Shown: piece by piece, positions 25,070-33,485 of the stretch | How the letters are laid out: each line of letters opens with the position of its first letter | Position numbering within the stretch: the first letter of the stretch is position 1 | Assembly (NCBI RefSeq): GCF_019428685.1 | Contig: NZ_CP080096.1 | Location: 744,001-808,000 of the forward strand | Origin: Paraburkholderia edwinii | GTDB lineage: Bacteria > Pseudomonadota > Gammaproteobacteria > Burkholderiales > Burkholderiaceae | Length of the DNA: 64,000 bases | Reading direction: 5' to 3' | Made by a program: the position numbers and the translations under genes | The notes under the pieces: generated by a model | Seen by the model: only the letters and a program-made list of their open reading frames with translations | Database searches by the model: none | What the model was told of the DNA's origin: nothing

Positions 25070-26767
25070 ATGACGTCGATTTCGACCCTTAACCCACTGA
25101 GCGCAATTGAACGGCGCGGCGCGGATCTTTTTGTGGAGGTCCTGCAGAACGAAGGCGTGCGGCATATCTTCGGCAATCCGGGGACAACCGAGCTGCCGTT
25201 GCTTGACGCACTGGCCGACAGCGCCGGCATCGACTATGTTCTCGGCCTGCACGAGGCCTCCGTCGTTGCGATGGCGGACGGTTATGCGCAGGCCTCCGGC
25301 CGGCCGGGATTTGTCAATCTCCACACGGCTGGCGGCCTCGGCAACGCGATGGGCGCGATCCTCAACGCGAAGATGGCGAACACGCCACTCGTCGTCACCG
25401 CCGGACAGCAGGACACACGACACGGTGTGACCGATCCGCTGCTCCACGGCGATCTCGTCGGCATCGCGCGCCCGAACGTGAAGTGGGCGGAGGAGATTCA
25501 CCATCCCGAGCATATCCCGATGCTGTTGCGCCGCGCCCTGCAGGACTGCCGCACGGGTCCGGCCGGCCCGGTGTTCCTGTCGTTACCGATCGACACGATG
25601 GAGCGTCGCACGACCATGGATGTCGGCGAGGCGTCCCGAATCGAACGCGCCTCGGTGGCTAGCGCGCTTGACCAACTGGCTGCCGAGCTTGCGCAGGTGA
25701 CGCCCGGCCGCCTTGCGCTCGTGGTTGGTGAAGAGGTCTTCTCGGCGGATGCCAGCGGCGAGGCCGTGACACTCGCCGAGGTGCTCGGCGCGCCGGTCTT
25801 CGGCGCATCCTGGCCAGGCCGCATTCCCTTCCCGACCGCCCATCCGCAGTGGCGAGGAAGCTTGCCGCCGAAGGCCTCCGACATGCGAGAGAGGCTCGCT
25901 CCTTTCGATGCGGTTCTGCTGCTCGGTGGCCATTCGCTGATCAGCTACCCCTATTCCGAAGGACCCGCCGTCCCGGCGCATTGCCGGCTTTTCCAACTCA
26001 CGGGCGACGGCCATCAGCTTGGCCGGGTCCATGGAACGGCGCTAGGTCTCGTCGGCGATCTACGACTGTCGCTCAGCGCGCTACTGCCGATGTTCGAGCG
26101 GAAACTTCTGCCGCAGACAACAGAGGCGATCGCGAGGCTGCGCGAGGCAGCGGCCCGCGAGCGCGATGCACGCCGGGCTGAGGTAGTAGATCGCTCGGCC
26201 CGCGAGTTCGACGCGCAGACAACGACCCCCTTCGTCGCGGCATTCGAGGCGATCCGGGCAATCGGACCGGACCTTCCAATCGTCGACGAAGCTCCTGTGT
26301 CGATCGCGCATGTCCGTGCCTGTCTCGATTCGGCCTCGGCCCGACAATACGTTTTCACCCGCAGCGCGATTCTCGGCTGGGGCATGCCGGCGGCAGTGGG
26401 CACGTCGCTGGGGCTGGATCGCAGCCCCGTGGTCTGCCTGGTTGGCGACGGCTCATCGATGTACTCGCCGCAGGCACTCTGGACGGCGGCGCACGAACGC
26501 GTGCCCGTTACTTTCATCGTTTTCAACAATCGCGAATACAACATCCTGAAGAACAACGTCCGCGCTCGGACGCAGTACCGCGGCACCGGAACGAACAGGT
26601 TTATCGGCATGGACCTTACCGACCCCGCGATCGATTTTGTGAGACTCGCTGCGTCGCTCGGTGTGCGGGCGCGGCGTATCGAGCGGGCCGGCGACATCGC
26701 CGCCGCGGTGGAGGATGGCATCCGTTCGGGGCTGCCAAACCTCATTGAAGTGCCGATATCGCGTTGA
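25070..26767 (+). CDS. ThDP-dependent decarboxylase/acetolactate synthase-like enzyme
   Basis: A 565-residue three-domain ThDP enzyme. E62 (in LGLHEASVV) is the cofactor-activating glutamate; the N terminus VRHIFGNPGTTELPLL and the NLHTAGGLGNAMGAILNA stretch closely follow benzoylformate decarboxylase and its relatives. The ThDP-Mg motif GDGSS at about residue 458 runs to NN at about 485. The histidine in NLHTAGG corresponds to His70 of benzoylformate decarboxylase, but its second active-site histidine (His281) is not obvious here. So a 2-keto acid decarboxylase or lyase is likely; aromatic substrates are plausible. Divergent Lrp-type regulator suggests control by an amino acid. No good ribosome-binding site precedes the ATG at 25070. 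Confidence 0.85.
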   Translation: MTSISTLNPLSAIERRGADLFVEVLQNEGVRHIFGNPGTTELPLLDALADSAGIDYVLGLHEASVVAMADGYAQASGRPGFVNLHTAGGLGNAMGAILNAKMANTPLVVTAGQQDTRHGVTDPLLHGDLVGIARPNVKWAEEIHHPEHIPMLLRRALQDCRTGPAGPVFLSLPIDTMERRTTMDVGEASRIERASVASALDQLAAELAQVTPGRLALVVGEEVFSADASGEAVTLAEVLGAPVFGASWPGRIPFPTAHPQWRGSLPPKASDMRERLAPFDAVLLLGGHSLISYPYSEGPAVPAHCRLFQLTGDGHQLGRVHGTALGLVGDLRLSLSALLPMFERKLLPQTTEAIARLREAAARERDARRAEVVDRSAREFDAQTTTPFVAAFEAIRAIGPDLPIVDEAPVSIAHVRACLDSASARQYVFTRSAILGWGMPAAVGTSLGLDRSPVVCLVGDGSSMYSPQALWTAAHERVPVTFIVFNNREYNILKNNVRARTQYRGTGTNRFIGMDLTDPAIDFVRLAASLGVRARRIERAGDIAAAVEDGIRSGLPNLIEVPISR

Positions 26768-26792
26768 TCCCGGCGTGCGCCAAGCGCTGTCC

Positions 26793-26945
26793 TTAAAGAG
26801 ACAGACGCATCACCGAAACCGTGTATTGCCTTGATCGTGCATGGAATGGCTCTTCGTGCACGACCTCGAAGCCAAAGCTCGAATAGAAACCCTGCGCGCG
26901 TTCATTGAGATCCTGCACCTGCTGAATCCCTCTCGACGATGTTAA
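26793..26945 (-). pseudogene. Remnant of a GNAT-type acetyltransferase C terminus
   Basis: A minus-strand frame of 50 codons ends at the TAA at 26793 and reads LNERAQGFYSSFGFEVV then EEPFHARSRQYTVSVMRLSL. N-E-R-A-x-x-F-Y-x-x-x-G-F is the usual end motif of GNAT acetyltransferases. An in-frame stop directly precedes it and no start codon exists, so it is a scrap of a lost gene. Low confidence in the family, higher in it being a remnant. Confidence 0.45.
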
Positions 26946-27090
26946 TCAATCGGCTTTCACGGATCGGTGTGAAGGCGCCACGTGGACGCGGGGCAACCGC
27001 AGATTCGAACGGCGTATCTCGAGTTGTAGAAGTCCGCGCAACGCTTCAGATTGGTTCCGCTGAGGACCAGCTTCGCAGGTGATCAGCATT

Positions 27091-27120
27091 CACGGTATCG
27101 GTCGATTGACCGATACCGTG
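27091..27120. promoter_or_regulatory. Perfect 30-base palindrome upstream of the acyl-CoA dehydrogenase-like gene
   Basis: CACGGTATCGGTC, a GATT loop and GACCGATACCGTG form a perfect 13-base-armed inverted repeat, 124 bases before the GTG start at 27244. No T-run flanks it, so it is more likely an operator than a terminator. The rest of the 26768-27243 intergenic stretch holds only the GNAT remnant. Confidence 0.5.
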
Positions 27121-27243
27121 ACGCGCTATTCCGGCATGAAATGCAGAAGCCTTAAGGAAGGCATCCTCATTCGAAGTCGGCACTAGCTCGTTGCCGGCCG
27201 ACCCCCGTTAGAAAAGTCCTTTACTCGATGAAGAGAGGATAAC

Positions 27244-28434
27244 GTGCCCTCAACTGATACCCCTGCTGCCATTTCCGCCCGGACCTCCGGGCCGGTCGCT
27301 GCTGCCCAGGATCTCGCACAGCTAATCAAAGACCAGCGGGAAGCCCTTGGCAAGGGACCCGATCTCCCCGCCGCGCTCGCCGACGCCTTGGTGCAAGCAG
27401 GCCTCACCCAGCTCTGGCTGCCGCGCGCCCTTGGAGGTGCGGAGACCGATCCCCTCGAATTTGTTCGCGTAATCGAAACTCTGGCCAAACTGGATGGATC
27501 AGTAGCCTGGTCGGCCCTGATCTCGTCGGCCGCTTCCAGATTCGCCGGGCTAACAGCAGTTGAGCCAATGCGCCGCCTGTTGCCGTCCGGCAAGATGCAC
27601 GCCTTTAGCGGCAGCGGAAATCCCACCGGTACTATCACTCGCGATGAAGAGGGTTGGCGCATCGACGGTCGTTGGACTTGGGCCAGCTTTAGCCGGCATA
27701 GCACCGTCACCGCGTTAGTATGTGTCGAACAGGAGAACGGTTCCCCGCGCCTCGCTGCCAACGGCGGACCCGTGATGCGCGCCGCGTTGCTTCCATCGGC
27801 CATGGTGCAGGTCATGGGTAACTGGAATAGCGGCGGGCTACGGTCGAGCGGCAGCCATGACATCACCTGTACCGGGGTACGAGTACCCGACGATTACACC
27901 ACTACAATGGACATGCCTTCCCGGCAGCAGGGACCGCTGTATAGCCTGCCGATGTCCTCTGCGTTCGCCATTGCGATTATCGGTCTTCCGCTTGGCATTG
28001 CAGCCGCCGCTATCGACGCGCTGATTGCTTTGGCTCGAACAAAGACCGCGTTCTTCAGCACTGCACCGCTTTATGAGCAGGAGCATGTGCAGCTCGAAGT
28101 TGCCTGGGCGAAAACGCGTCTCCTCGCGGCACGCGCCTTCGCCTTCGAAGCCGTCGGCGCACTTTGGGCTTCGGCCTCCTCAGGACAGACTCCGTCGGTG
28201 GAACAGCAGGCGCTGCTGCGCATGGCATGCTGCAACGCTGGCGATGTCGGTAAGCAGGTTGTGAGCAGAATGTACGCGGCGGCAGGCAGCAGCGCTGTAC
28301 TCGAAGAAGCGCCCTTCGCCGCGCAGCTTCGCGATATTCACGCAGCGTGTCAGCACATCAACTTCGCCGAGCGCATGATGGTGCCGCCAGGGCGCATCCT
28401 GCTAGGCCTTGCGCCCGGGACAGCTGTGCTTTGA
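27244..28434 (+). CDS. Acyl-CoA dehydrogenase-fold flavoprotein, HsaA/DszC-like monooxygenase
   Basis: A 396-residue protein. GTG start with AGAGGA five bases upstream. It has the acyl-CoA dehydrogenase layout: helical N domain (ELWLPRALGG-like QLWLPRALGGAETDP), beta domain (TGTITRDEEGWRIDGRWTWASF) and helical C domain ending RMMVPPGRILLG. Sequence features, such as ITCTGVRVPDD in place of the CoA dehydrogenase glutamate region, resemble the flavin-dependent two-component hydroxylases HsaA and DszC rather than true acyl-CoA dehydrogenases. A partner flavin reductase is not nearby. Function inferred from family only; the 27091 palindrome is a candidate control site. Confidence 0.8.
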   Translation: MPSTDTPAAISARTSGPVAAAQDLAQLIKDQREALGKGPDLPAALADALVQAGLTQLWLPRALGGAETDPLEFVRVIETLAKLDGSVAWSALISSAASRFAGLTAVEPMRRLLPSGKMHAFSGSGNPTGTITRDEEGWRIDGRWTWASFSRHSTVTALVCVEQENGSPRLAANGGPVMRAALLPSAMVQVMGNWNSGGLRSSGSHDITCTGVRVPDDYTTTMDMPSRQQGPLYSLPMSSAFAIAIIGLPLGIAAAAIDALIALARTKTAFFSTAPLYEQEHVQLEVAWAKTRLLAARAFAFEAVGALWASASSGQTPSVEQQALLRMACCNAGDVGKQVVSRMYAAAGSSAVLEEAPFAAQLRDIHAACQHINFAERMMVPPGRILLGLAPGTAVL

Positions 28435-28592
28435 TGTCATCGCGCTTGAGGAAGGGGCGCCAGGACGGTACTCGAGAAGAGCCAGGTGCAGAAGGCGCCG
28501 ACGTGGCGACATGCCCGACGGCGCGTTGCAACATGGCGAAATCCTTCACGTAAATCGCCCCGAACATTTCGACGGTTCGCGGAGTTAGATGG

Positions 28593-29453
28593 CTACTTCG
28601 GCTCCACTCGCTCCCAAGTAGTGGATTCGCGAATCTCGTTTGCATATCGGCGGTAAAGCCACGCGGAAGACGATACATTGACCAGAATCAATACTGTCAT
28701 ACCGACCGCGGGGACGATTCCGAAGAACCAGGTGGTCGAATTTCCGCCGATTTCCCGAAGCACAGGAGGCGCGAGTCTGTAACAGACAATCAGCACCACT
28801 GAGAGCGGTAGCGCCACAACGAAGTGAGTGCCCCAGATACTCCAGAAGTGACCACGGGTATCGCGCCACGCTGCCCTCCAGCGCGCACTGCCACCGATCG
28901 CTACGTGACAAAGCAGCAGGCACAGCCGTGCACTAATGTAGATAAGAACGGCTGCTGCGAACAAGGCGGTGACGACAATGAGGAGCAACGAGGAAGCGTG
29001 ATCGAGTCGGTGACCCAGGCCACGAGCGACCATATACAGGCTAACTGCAGCGGCCAGCGCAACTGCACCAACCGACAGACCAATCACAAGGCATACTCGC
29101 CAATAGCGCCAGAATCCGCGATCGAAAAATCGACTCGCCTTTGCTTGGGAAGGACCGAGAAGTACATATCGTGAAGCCTGCACGGGCAGCCCGACCCATG
29201 TCGCACCCTGAACCAGCGAGCACATTAATCGTATTGTGACGTGCCCCATGGTTGACGCGCCTGCAGCCTCATCAAGCTGCATCTGAATTCGAATGCAGCA
29301 TGACAGACCGTATACGATCAGGAGAACGAGTAGGTCAGGTCTGTTGAGAATAGAATGCCACGCATCTCTCCAGGCACCCTTGAAGCATTCTTTCAGCGTG
29401 AAATGTTGCATAAGCTCGGCGAAAAACCTTCCCTCTGAAATCCTGATCGGCAC
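28593..29453 (-). CDS. Multi-spanning membrane protein of unknown function
   Basis: A hydrophobic protein of 286 residues if the GTG at 29453 is used, or about 272 if the ATG at 29411 is used; the latter looks more natural but neither has a clear ribosome-binding site. About six predicted spans (for instance VCLVIGLSVGAVALAAAVSLYMVA and LLLIVVTALFAAAVLIYI). The layout of a soluble N terminus plus six spans resembles YciC/DUF-type or glycerophosphodiester-family membrane proteins, but I cannot place it. It stands alone in the accessory stretch at 28.5-33 kb. Confidence 0.6.
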   Translation of the reverse strand: MPIRISEGRFFAELMQHFTLKECFKGAWRDAWHSILNRPDLLVLLIVYGLSCCIRIQMQLDEAAGASTMGHVTIRLMCSLVQGATWVGLPVQASRYVLLGPSQAKASRFFDRGFWRYWRVCLVIGLSVGAVALAAAVSLYMVARGLGHRLDHASSLLLIVVTALFAAAVLIYISARLCLLLCHVAIGGSARWRAAWRDTRGHFWSIWGTHFVVALPLSVVLIVCYRLAPPVLREIGGNSTTWFFGIVPAVGMTVLILVNVSSSAWLYRRYANEIRESTTWERVEPK

Positions 29454-29598
29454 GTCAGCGCTACTGACCCGTGGTTGGTCGGCTGGGAGATATGCACTGT
29501 TATTCGTTATCTTGGCAATGGAACAATCAAAACCACCGCTTTATCGCTGACGACCCCGCACTCGCTGACATATGTCATAAACAGGTCGCATCACAATG

Positions 29599-29952
29599 CT
29601 ATTCGTCGTCGCAGACTGTCCGCGGAAATCCGAACTCCTCCAGTTTCTGTTGGACGTAGCCATCGGCATAGTCTTCGATAATTTCAAGAGTGACCAATCC
29701 ATGAGTGTTAGATATCCCCATCATGATGTGGCTATCATCGACGTCATAGTAGACAGGCGGGGAGCCCTTGACGGAATGAACCTGGCGAGGTGAAGAGAAA
29801 TGCGGCTGTACGCATCCAGCCGAGCCGCAATTGCACCGCCCAACGATCGACAGTGCATCAAGTTGCGTCAATAACTCGGGTTCGTGCTTGACAAGATGTG
29901 CTGCCACTTCGTCGTATACCCGCGGGAGTGCCTTTTTCAGGAGCGGCGCCAT
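29599..29952 (-). CDS. Small hypothetical protein with a C-x-C-x4-C motif
   Basis: A 117-residue soluble protein. It has a helical N terminus, a compact C-N-C-G-S-A-G-C cluster near residue 40 that could bind metal, and an alpha/beta tail HIMMGISNTHGLVTLEIIEDY. No family recognised. The ATG at 29952 lacks a strong ribosome-binding site. It lies at the edge of a 660-base stretch of degenerate DNA and might itself be decaying, but the frame is intact. Confidence 0.45.
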   Translation of the reverse strand: MAPLLKKALPRVYDEVAAHLVKHEPELLTQLDALSIVGRCNCGSAGCVQPHFSSPRQVHSVKGSPPVYYDVDDSHIMMGISNTHGLVTLEIIEDYADGYVQQKLEEFGFPRTVCDDE

Positions 29953-30613
29953 GTTCGTTGACCCGGTTGCTAAATGTTCTTCGTCACTTGCGCCGATGGT
30001 ACCAATTCGCTTGCTGATCCGCTCGGATATGCTTGCTGGATGTGGTTCGCTCGCTAATGACGGCTTGTCTTGCGCTAATGATGACGCCCGGTCCGGACAT
30101 GCTGCTCATAGCGTCAAGGACGCGTGACTATGCCTCGCCCACAAAGTGACGGATAGTCCCGGCTTCGATGACTAACTGATGACAAAGTATCTTTGCCTTG
30201 CTGCCTGACGTGCTTCGATGACGATTTCGCCGGCGTGCGGCACGCAACGGGGTATCGTCCTGCCATCGAAATCGCATTCCCGCCTTCTATTCACGTCAAC
30301 AGGCTCGTCGATGGCGTACACTCGACCTTGTTATCTTCGGCGTCTCCCGTGCGTGCGGCGCAGCCCACGATGCCGCATAGGGAACTCCGCCGCGCTCTGG
30401 ACGCGGGTGCCGTCGACGATTCTACGAAGCAAAAGTATCCGAAGAATTCAATAGAGCGCAATTCGGCTGACATGGCGGGTAAGCGAAGCTGTGTCCAGAA
30501 CCGACCATATGCATGCATGAATCGGCCACGAAGGGATGAAGCATCTGTTCAGGAGCGATGGATCCCGAAGGGCATGTTCCTAACCGAGTTGATCACGAAA
30601 AAGGATATCGGGG
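29953..30613. other. Degenerate intergenic stretch with a lysE scrap
   Basis: No gene is supported. Open frames have poor starts and odd composition. The only recognisable content is the 54-base lysE-like scrap at 30063-30116. This looks like a junction where accessory DNA was exchanged. Confidence 0.5.
30063..30116 (+). pseudogene. 54-base scrap of a lysE-type exporter gene
   Basis: Identical at 53 of 54 bases to 8616-8669, the part of the lysE-type gene coding A-C-L-A-L-(T/M)-M-T-P-G-P-D-M-L-L-I-A-S. The single mismatch is C at 8632 versus T at 30079. Beyond 30116 similarity fades, although TGACT follows in both. The flanks are unrelated, so it is a fragment copied or left behind by recombination. 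Confidence 0.8.
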
Positions 30614-31597
30614 ATGACAACGCTCGAAAAACTGATGACTGAAATGCGGTTTGTCTTGACCGAAAAGAAGCCAAATGAAGATCGAAAGCGCGCCCCGCAA
30701 ACGGAGATTGATCGGGAAAGCGAAATGAAGGATTACGCTTGCATTTACGATTTCCTCGAAAACAAACAGAAATTTGAGCCCGCCTTATCCCGGCTTTCCG
30801 CATTGATGTGGAGTCACTACCGGATGATGACTTTGCAAGACAGCCAGGCCCCCCTCGGAAAGTCAATCCCTACGGGAAATCTGTTCACGCGAGCGCTAGG
30901 CCTCGTGGCTCATCAACATGGTTTCACTTTCCAGCAAGGCCTCGCGGCGGAAACCGACTTCAACACCGTGCCCATCAGCGTTAAGCTGACCAAATCGGAT
31001 CCCTACATTGGCTACTTGATCAGGCACAAGCTTTTCTGGAAGGACGTGATTGCGACTGATCACGGAGAGCATAGCCATAGCCTGCAATGGCTCGTGCTCG
31101 CCAGAGAACTGAGTGGCAGGACAACCTCTGTCATCTCGGATCTCTATGCACGTACCGTTGACTACTATGCCTTCAAGGATGAAGTGCTGGGCGTCAATCT
31201 ATGGCAGTTTCTAGTCGATTGCTTCCCGCTCGATGGCGGCGGTACGCGCGACGCTGCCGGCTCACTGCTGACTGACAGCTACCGGGCGCCGAACAACGTC
31301 ACCCGCCATCTGATCGGGTATGCCAATAATTTGAAGCCCTTGAAAGGCCATTTTATATCGGATTATTTTTGCCGCCGATACAAAAAGCGGGGATGGGTAG
31401 AGCTCAAAGGGTCGTCCGTCAACTTCAAGGCTTTCGAACAAAGCGAAGGAAACGCGGACTGGGTGCGAGGCACGACGAAGTTCAACGAGGCGCGCCTGAA
31501 GAGAACGGGACTGGCGCATGACAACGCGTTTTCAAGCCGCGTCGGCCACGAGGTTGTCTATCACCAGGCTCCGGGAAAGCTGTACATGAGCGACTAG
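30614..31597 (+). CDS. Unknown protein, tentatively LirA/MavJ-like
   Basis: A 327-residue soluble protein starting MTTLEKLMTEMRFVLTEKK, with GGGGATG-like GATATCGGGG upstream. The conserved-looking core is FWKDVIATDHGEHSHSLQWL with two histidines and a glutamate close together (H-G-E-H-S-H), then LWQFLVDCFPLDG and a basic RRYKKRGWVELKG. I have a weak memory of a similar H-G-E-x-x-H-x-x-Q-W pattern in proteins named LirA/MavJ-family effectors of Legionella and Burkholderia, so the name is tentative. It is convergent with another unknown gene (31682-33028). Its AT-richer codon use differs from the neighbouring core genes. Confidence 0.5.
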   Translation: MTTLEKLMTEMRFVLTEKKPNEDRKRAPQTEIDRESEMKDYACIYDFLENKQKFEPALSRLSALMWSHYRMMTLQDSQAPLGKSIPTGNLFTRALGLVAHQHGFTFQQGLAAETDFNTVPISVKLTKSDPYIGYLIRHKLFWKDVIATDHGEHSHSLQWLVLARELSGRTTSVISDLYARTVDYYAFKDEVLGVNLWQFLVDCFPLDGGGTRDAAGSLLTDSYRAPNNVTRHLIGYANNLKPLKGHFISDYFCRRYKKRGWVELKGSSVNFKAFEQSEGNADWVRGTTKFNEARLKRTGLAHDNAFSSRVGHEVVYHQAPGKLYMSD

Positions 31598-31681
31598 TAG
31601 AAGATTCCGTAAGCAAGAGGTGCCGACACGGCCACATGCCCTCGTCTCTCGGCCGCTTCCAGATCTGGCAGAAGGACCGGC

Positions 31682-33028
31682 TCATGCGGTCCTTGGCGTA
31701 ACAACTTGAGAGCTAGGCGAGAACAAACCTTTGTCCATATATACAATGCCATTCCACGAATGGTGGACTTCGGTAGGAACGCCAGTCCTGATGATGGCAA
31801 TAGAGGCGTTGGACACCTGGACCTTCAGATGCCCGTTTTTGCCGCCCAAATGGATGTCGAGAAATGAGCCCGCGCGAATCAGGATCCGATCATGTATTGA
31901 GCCGATCGCGCTCTCAAAGAATGCCCCCACGTCTTCCTTTGCGACGAAACTGTTCGACCTCATTACTCCGTAGTCGTAGCTCTCGTACTCGATACCCAAA
32001 CGGCTCGACAAGAGGTCCTGTATCTCCCGTGCGCTGCTGATTGTAGCGACGGCTTGGCATAACTTTTCGAACGTTGCGGATTGAGTAAGTTCGCGATCGA
32101 CGGGAGCAAAGACGTAGCCCAACGCCTCCTTCAGCTTGTTCACAGCGCCGGGAGGGTCCTTCACAATCATTCGCCGATATCCAAAAGCCGCCAGCGCGAT
32201 CAACTCGCGTCCTAGAACCCGCGCCCGGTTCGCCTCGCTGTCCCAGAGCACGTCGTCGCGTAATCGCAAATTCGTGCCGGGAATATGAAGGTAGAAAGTC
32301 GCAAGGTTATGTACGCCACCTAGTACCCAAGCGTCGTTGAGAAACGGCCACCAGTTGGCTTCGGCGAGAACCGCCCCTTCAGTCGTACTGGCATGGGTTG
32401 GGTTTGCTACCTTCACGCTATTGACGCTGAACTCTTTGGTCTGCGCTTGGACCGCGTTCTCGTATGGAACCTCTGCCGATATGCCGAAATTGGAGAGGAT
32501 TGGTGTTCTCTGCCTAATCGTTTCGGGGCCGAGCACGAGCGAATTGAGGGCGCTTCTATTTGCCTTTAAGTAAAATTGATAGCCGTATTCGCAATTCAGT
32601 TCAAACTCCTTGTTGCGCAGGTCTTGCTCGTATCTGGAGTTCCATCGATCAAGCTTGTAATGCCACTTATAGATTTCCTTGAGTTTGCTCTCGTAGTTGC
32701 CGGGTTTGGTTTTAACAAGCTCGCTCCACGCCAACGTAACTGCTTTACCGAATTGGACCTGATCCCACAGCATGCTACCTCCCGACGCAAATTGAAGATG
32801 AGATTCGCCATAGCTTAATTCAGTCAACAGCTGTTTAGAAATCCGCGCTCTGTTTGGTTCAGCCCACATGTGCGCGGCTGAGCCGGTTGCCTGCGCGCAA
32901 GGCCGGACAAAATTTGCTCGATGCATAACCAGGGGCCCCGCGTCGATCAAACCCCAACTGGTCGCGTTGTCCCGGTCGCAAGTCCACCCACCCTGGCCTA
33001 TCATGGTGGACTCAAGGAGAGCACACAT
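31682..33028 (-). CDS. Unknown protein, about 450 residues
   Basis: Start taken at the ATG at 33028 (CAGGTAG upstream), giving 448 residues; a TTG six codons earlier is less likely. A soluble protein with no signal peptide. Its most orderly part is NDAWVLGGVHNLATFYLHIPG, GRELIALAAFGYRRMI and a C-terminal beta-rich segment (SFLDIHLGGKNGHLKVQVS). I do not recognise the family. Convergent with the 30614-31597 gene, 84 bases between stops, and of similar composition, suggesting the two arrived together. The combination of two unknown, mid-sized, soluble proteins is reminiscent of secretion-system cargo, but nothing here proves it. Confidence 0.6.
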   Translation of the reverse strand: MCALLESTMIGQGGWTCDRDNATSWGLIDAGPLVMHRANFVRPCAQATGSAAHMWAEPNRARISKQLLTELSYGESHLQFASGGSMLWDQVQFGKAVTLAWSELVKTKPGNYESKLKEIYKWHYKLDRWNSRYEQDLRNKEFELNCEYGYQFYLKANRSALNSLVLGPETIRQRTPILSNFGISAEVPYENAVQAQTKEFSVNSVKVANPTHASTTEGAVLAEANWWPFLNDAWVLGGVHNLATFYLHIPGTNLRLRDDVLWDSEANRARVLGRELIALAAFGYRRMIVKDPPGAVNKLKEALGYVFAPVDRELTQSATFEKLCQAVATISSAREIQDLLSSRLGIEYESYDYGVMRSNSFVAKEDVGAFFESAIGSIHDRILIRAGSFLDIHLGGKNGHLKVQVSNASIAIIRTGVPTEVHHSWNGIVYMDKGLFSPSSQVVTPRTA

Positions 33029-33088
33029 GTCTACCTGCGAAGCCAACCCAAATGAAGGCCGTTCACGAATCAGGATGTCATAGTCTAT

Positions 33089-33430
33089 ATGCGCGCGCTA
33101 CAAATCAAAACCCGATTGGTGATCGTTGTGGCATTCGCGCTCCCTGCGTTCGTGTTCATCAACGGCTGCAATTCGACAGCGACGCAGGCCGTGACCGCCC
33201 CGGGGAAGACGTCTACGGACGATGCTGCACTCGCCGCCAGGGTGAAGCAGGCGCTCGTCGCCGACCCGGAGCTGAGATCGTTGCCGATGAGCGTTGCAAC
33301 GTATCGAGGCGTCGTGCAGTTGTCGGGATACGTGGATTCAGAGGCACAGATTCAGAAAGCACTTGCCGTGACGCGCGGCGTGGCGGGGGTGCAATCCGTG
33401 AGCAACGATCTGCAACTCGGGCCGCACTAA
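33089..33430 (+). CDS. BON-domain lipoprotein
   Basis: A 113-residue lipoprotein: signal peptide with lipobox ending in C27 (FINGC), then one BON domain (residues about 44-110; DDAALAARVKQALVADPEL, VVQLSGYVDSEAQIQKAL, GVQSVSNDLQL). BON domains attach to membranes and contribute to envelope or osmotic stress tolerance (OsmY type). The gene ends 55 bases before the YdeI-family gene start; the two may be co-transcribed. Confidence 0.9.
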   Translation: MRALQIKTRLVIVVAFALPAFVFINGCNSTATQAVTAPGKTSTDDAALAARVKQALVADPELRSLPMSVATYRGVVQLSGYVDSEAQIQKALAVTRGVAGVQSVSNDLQLGPH

Positions 33431-33485
33431 TGCGCGTGCGCCGGAAAAAAGCCTCGCTGCCCGAATACAACCCTTCGGATCCTCC

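Noticed and set aside
28358..28678. Minus-strand frame overlapping the ends of the flavoprotein and membrane protein genes
   Set aside because: The stretch EMFGAIYVKDFAMLQRAVGHV looks protein-like, but there is no start, and it overlaps supported genes at both ends; possibly a relic, not claimed.
30193..30642. 149-codon plus-strand frame before the LirA/MavJ-like gene
   Set aside because: No motif and no ribosome-binding site; runs past the true start of the next gene in another frame.
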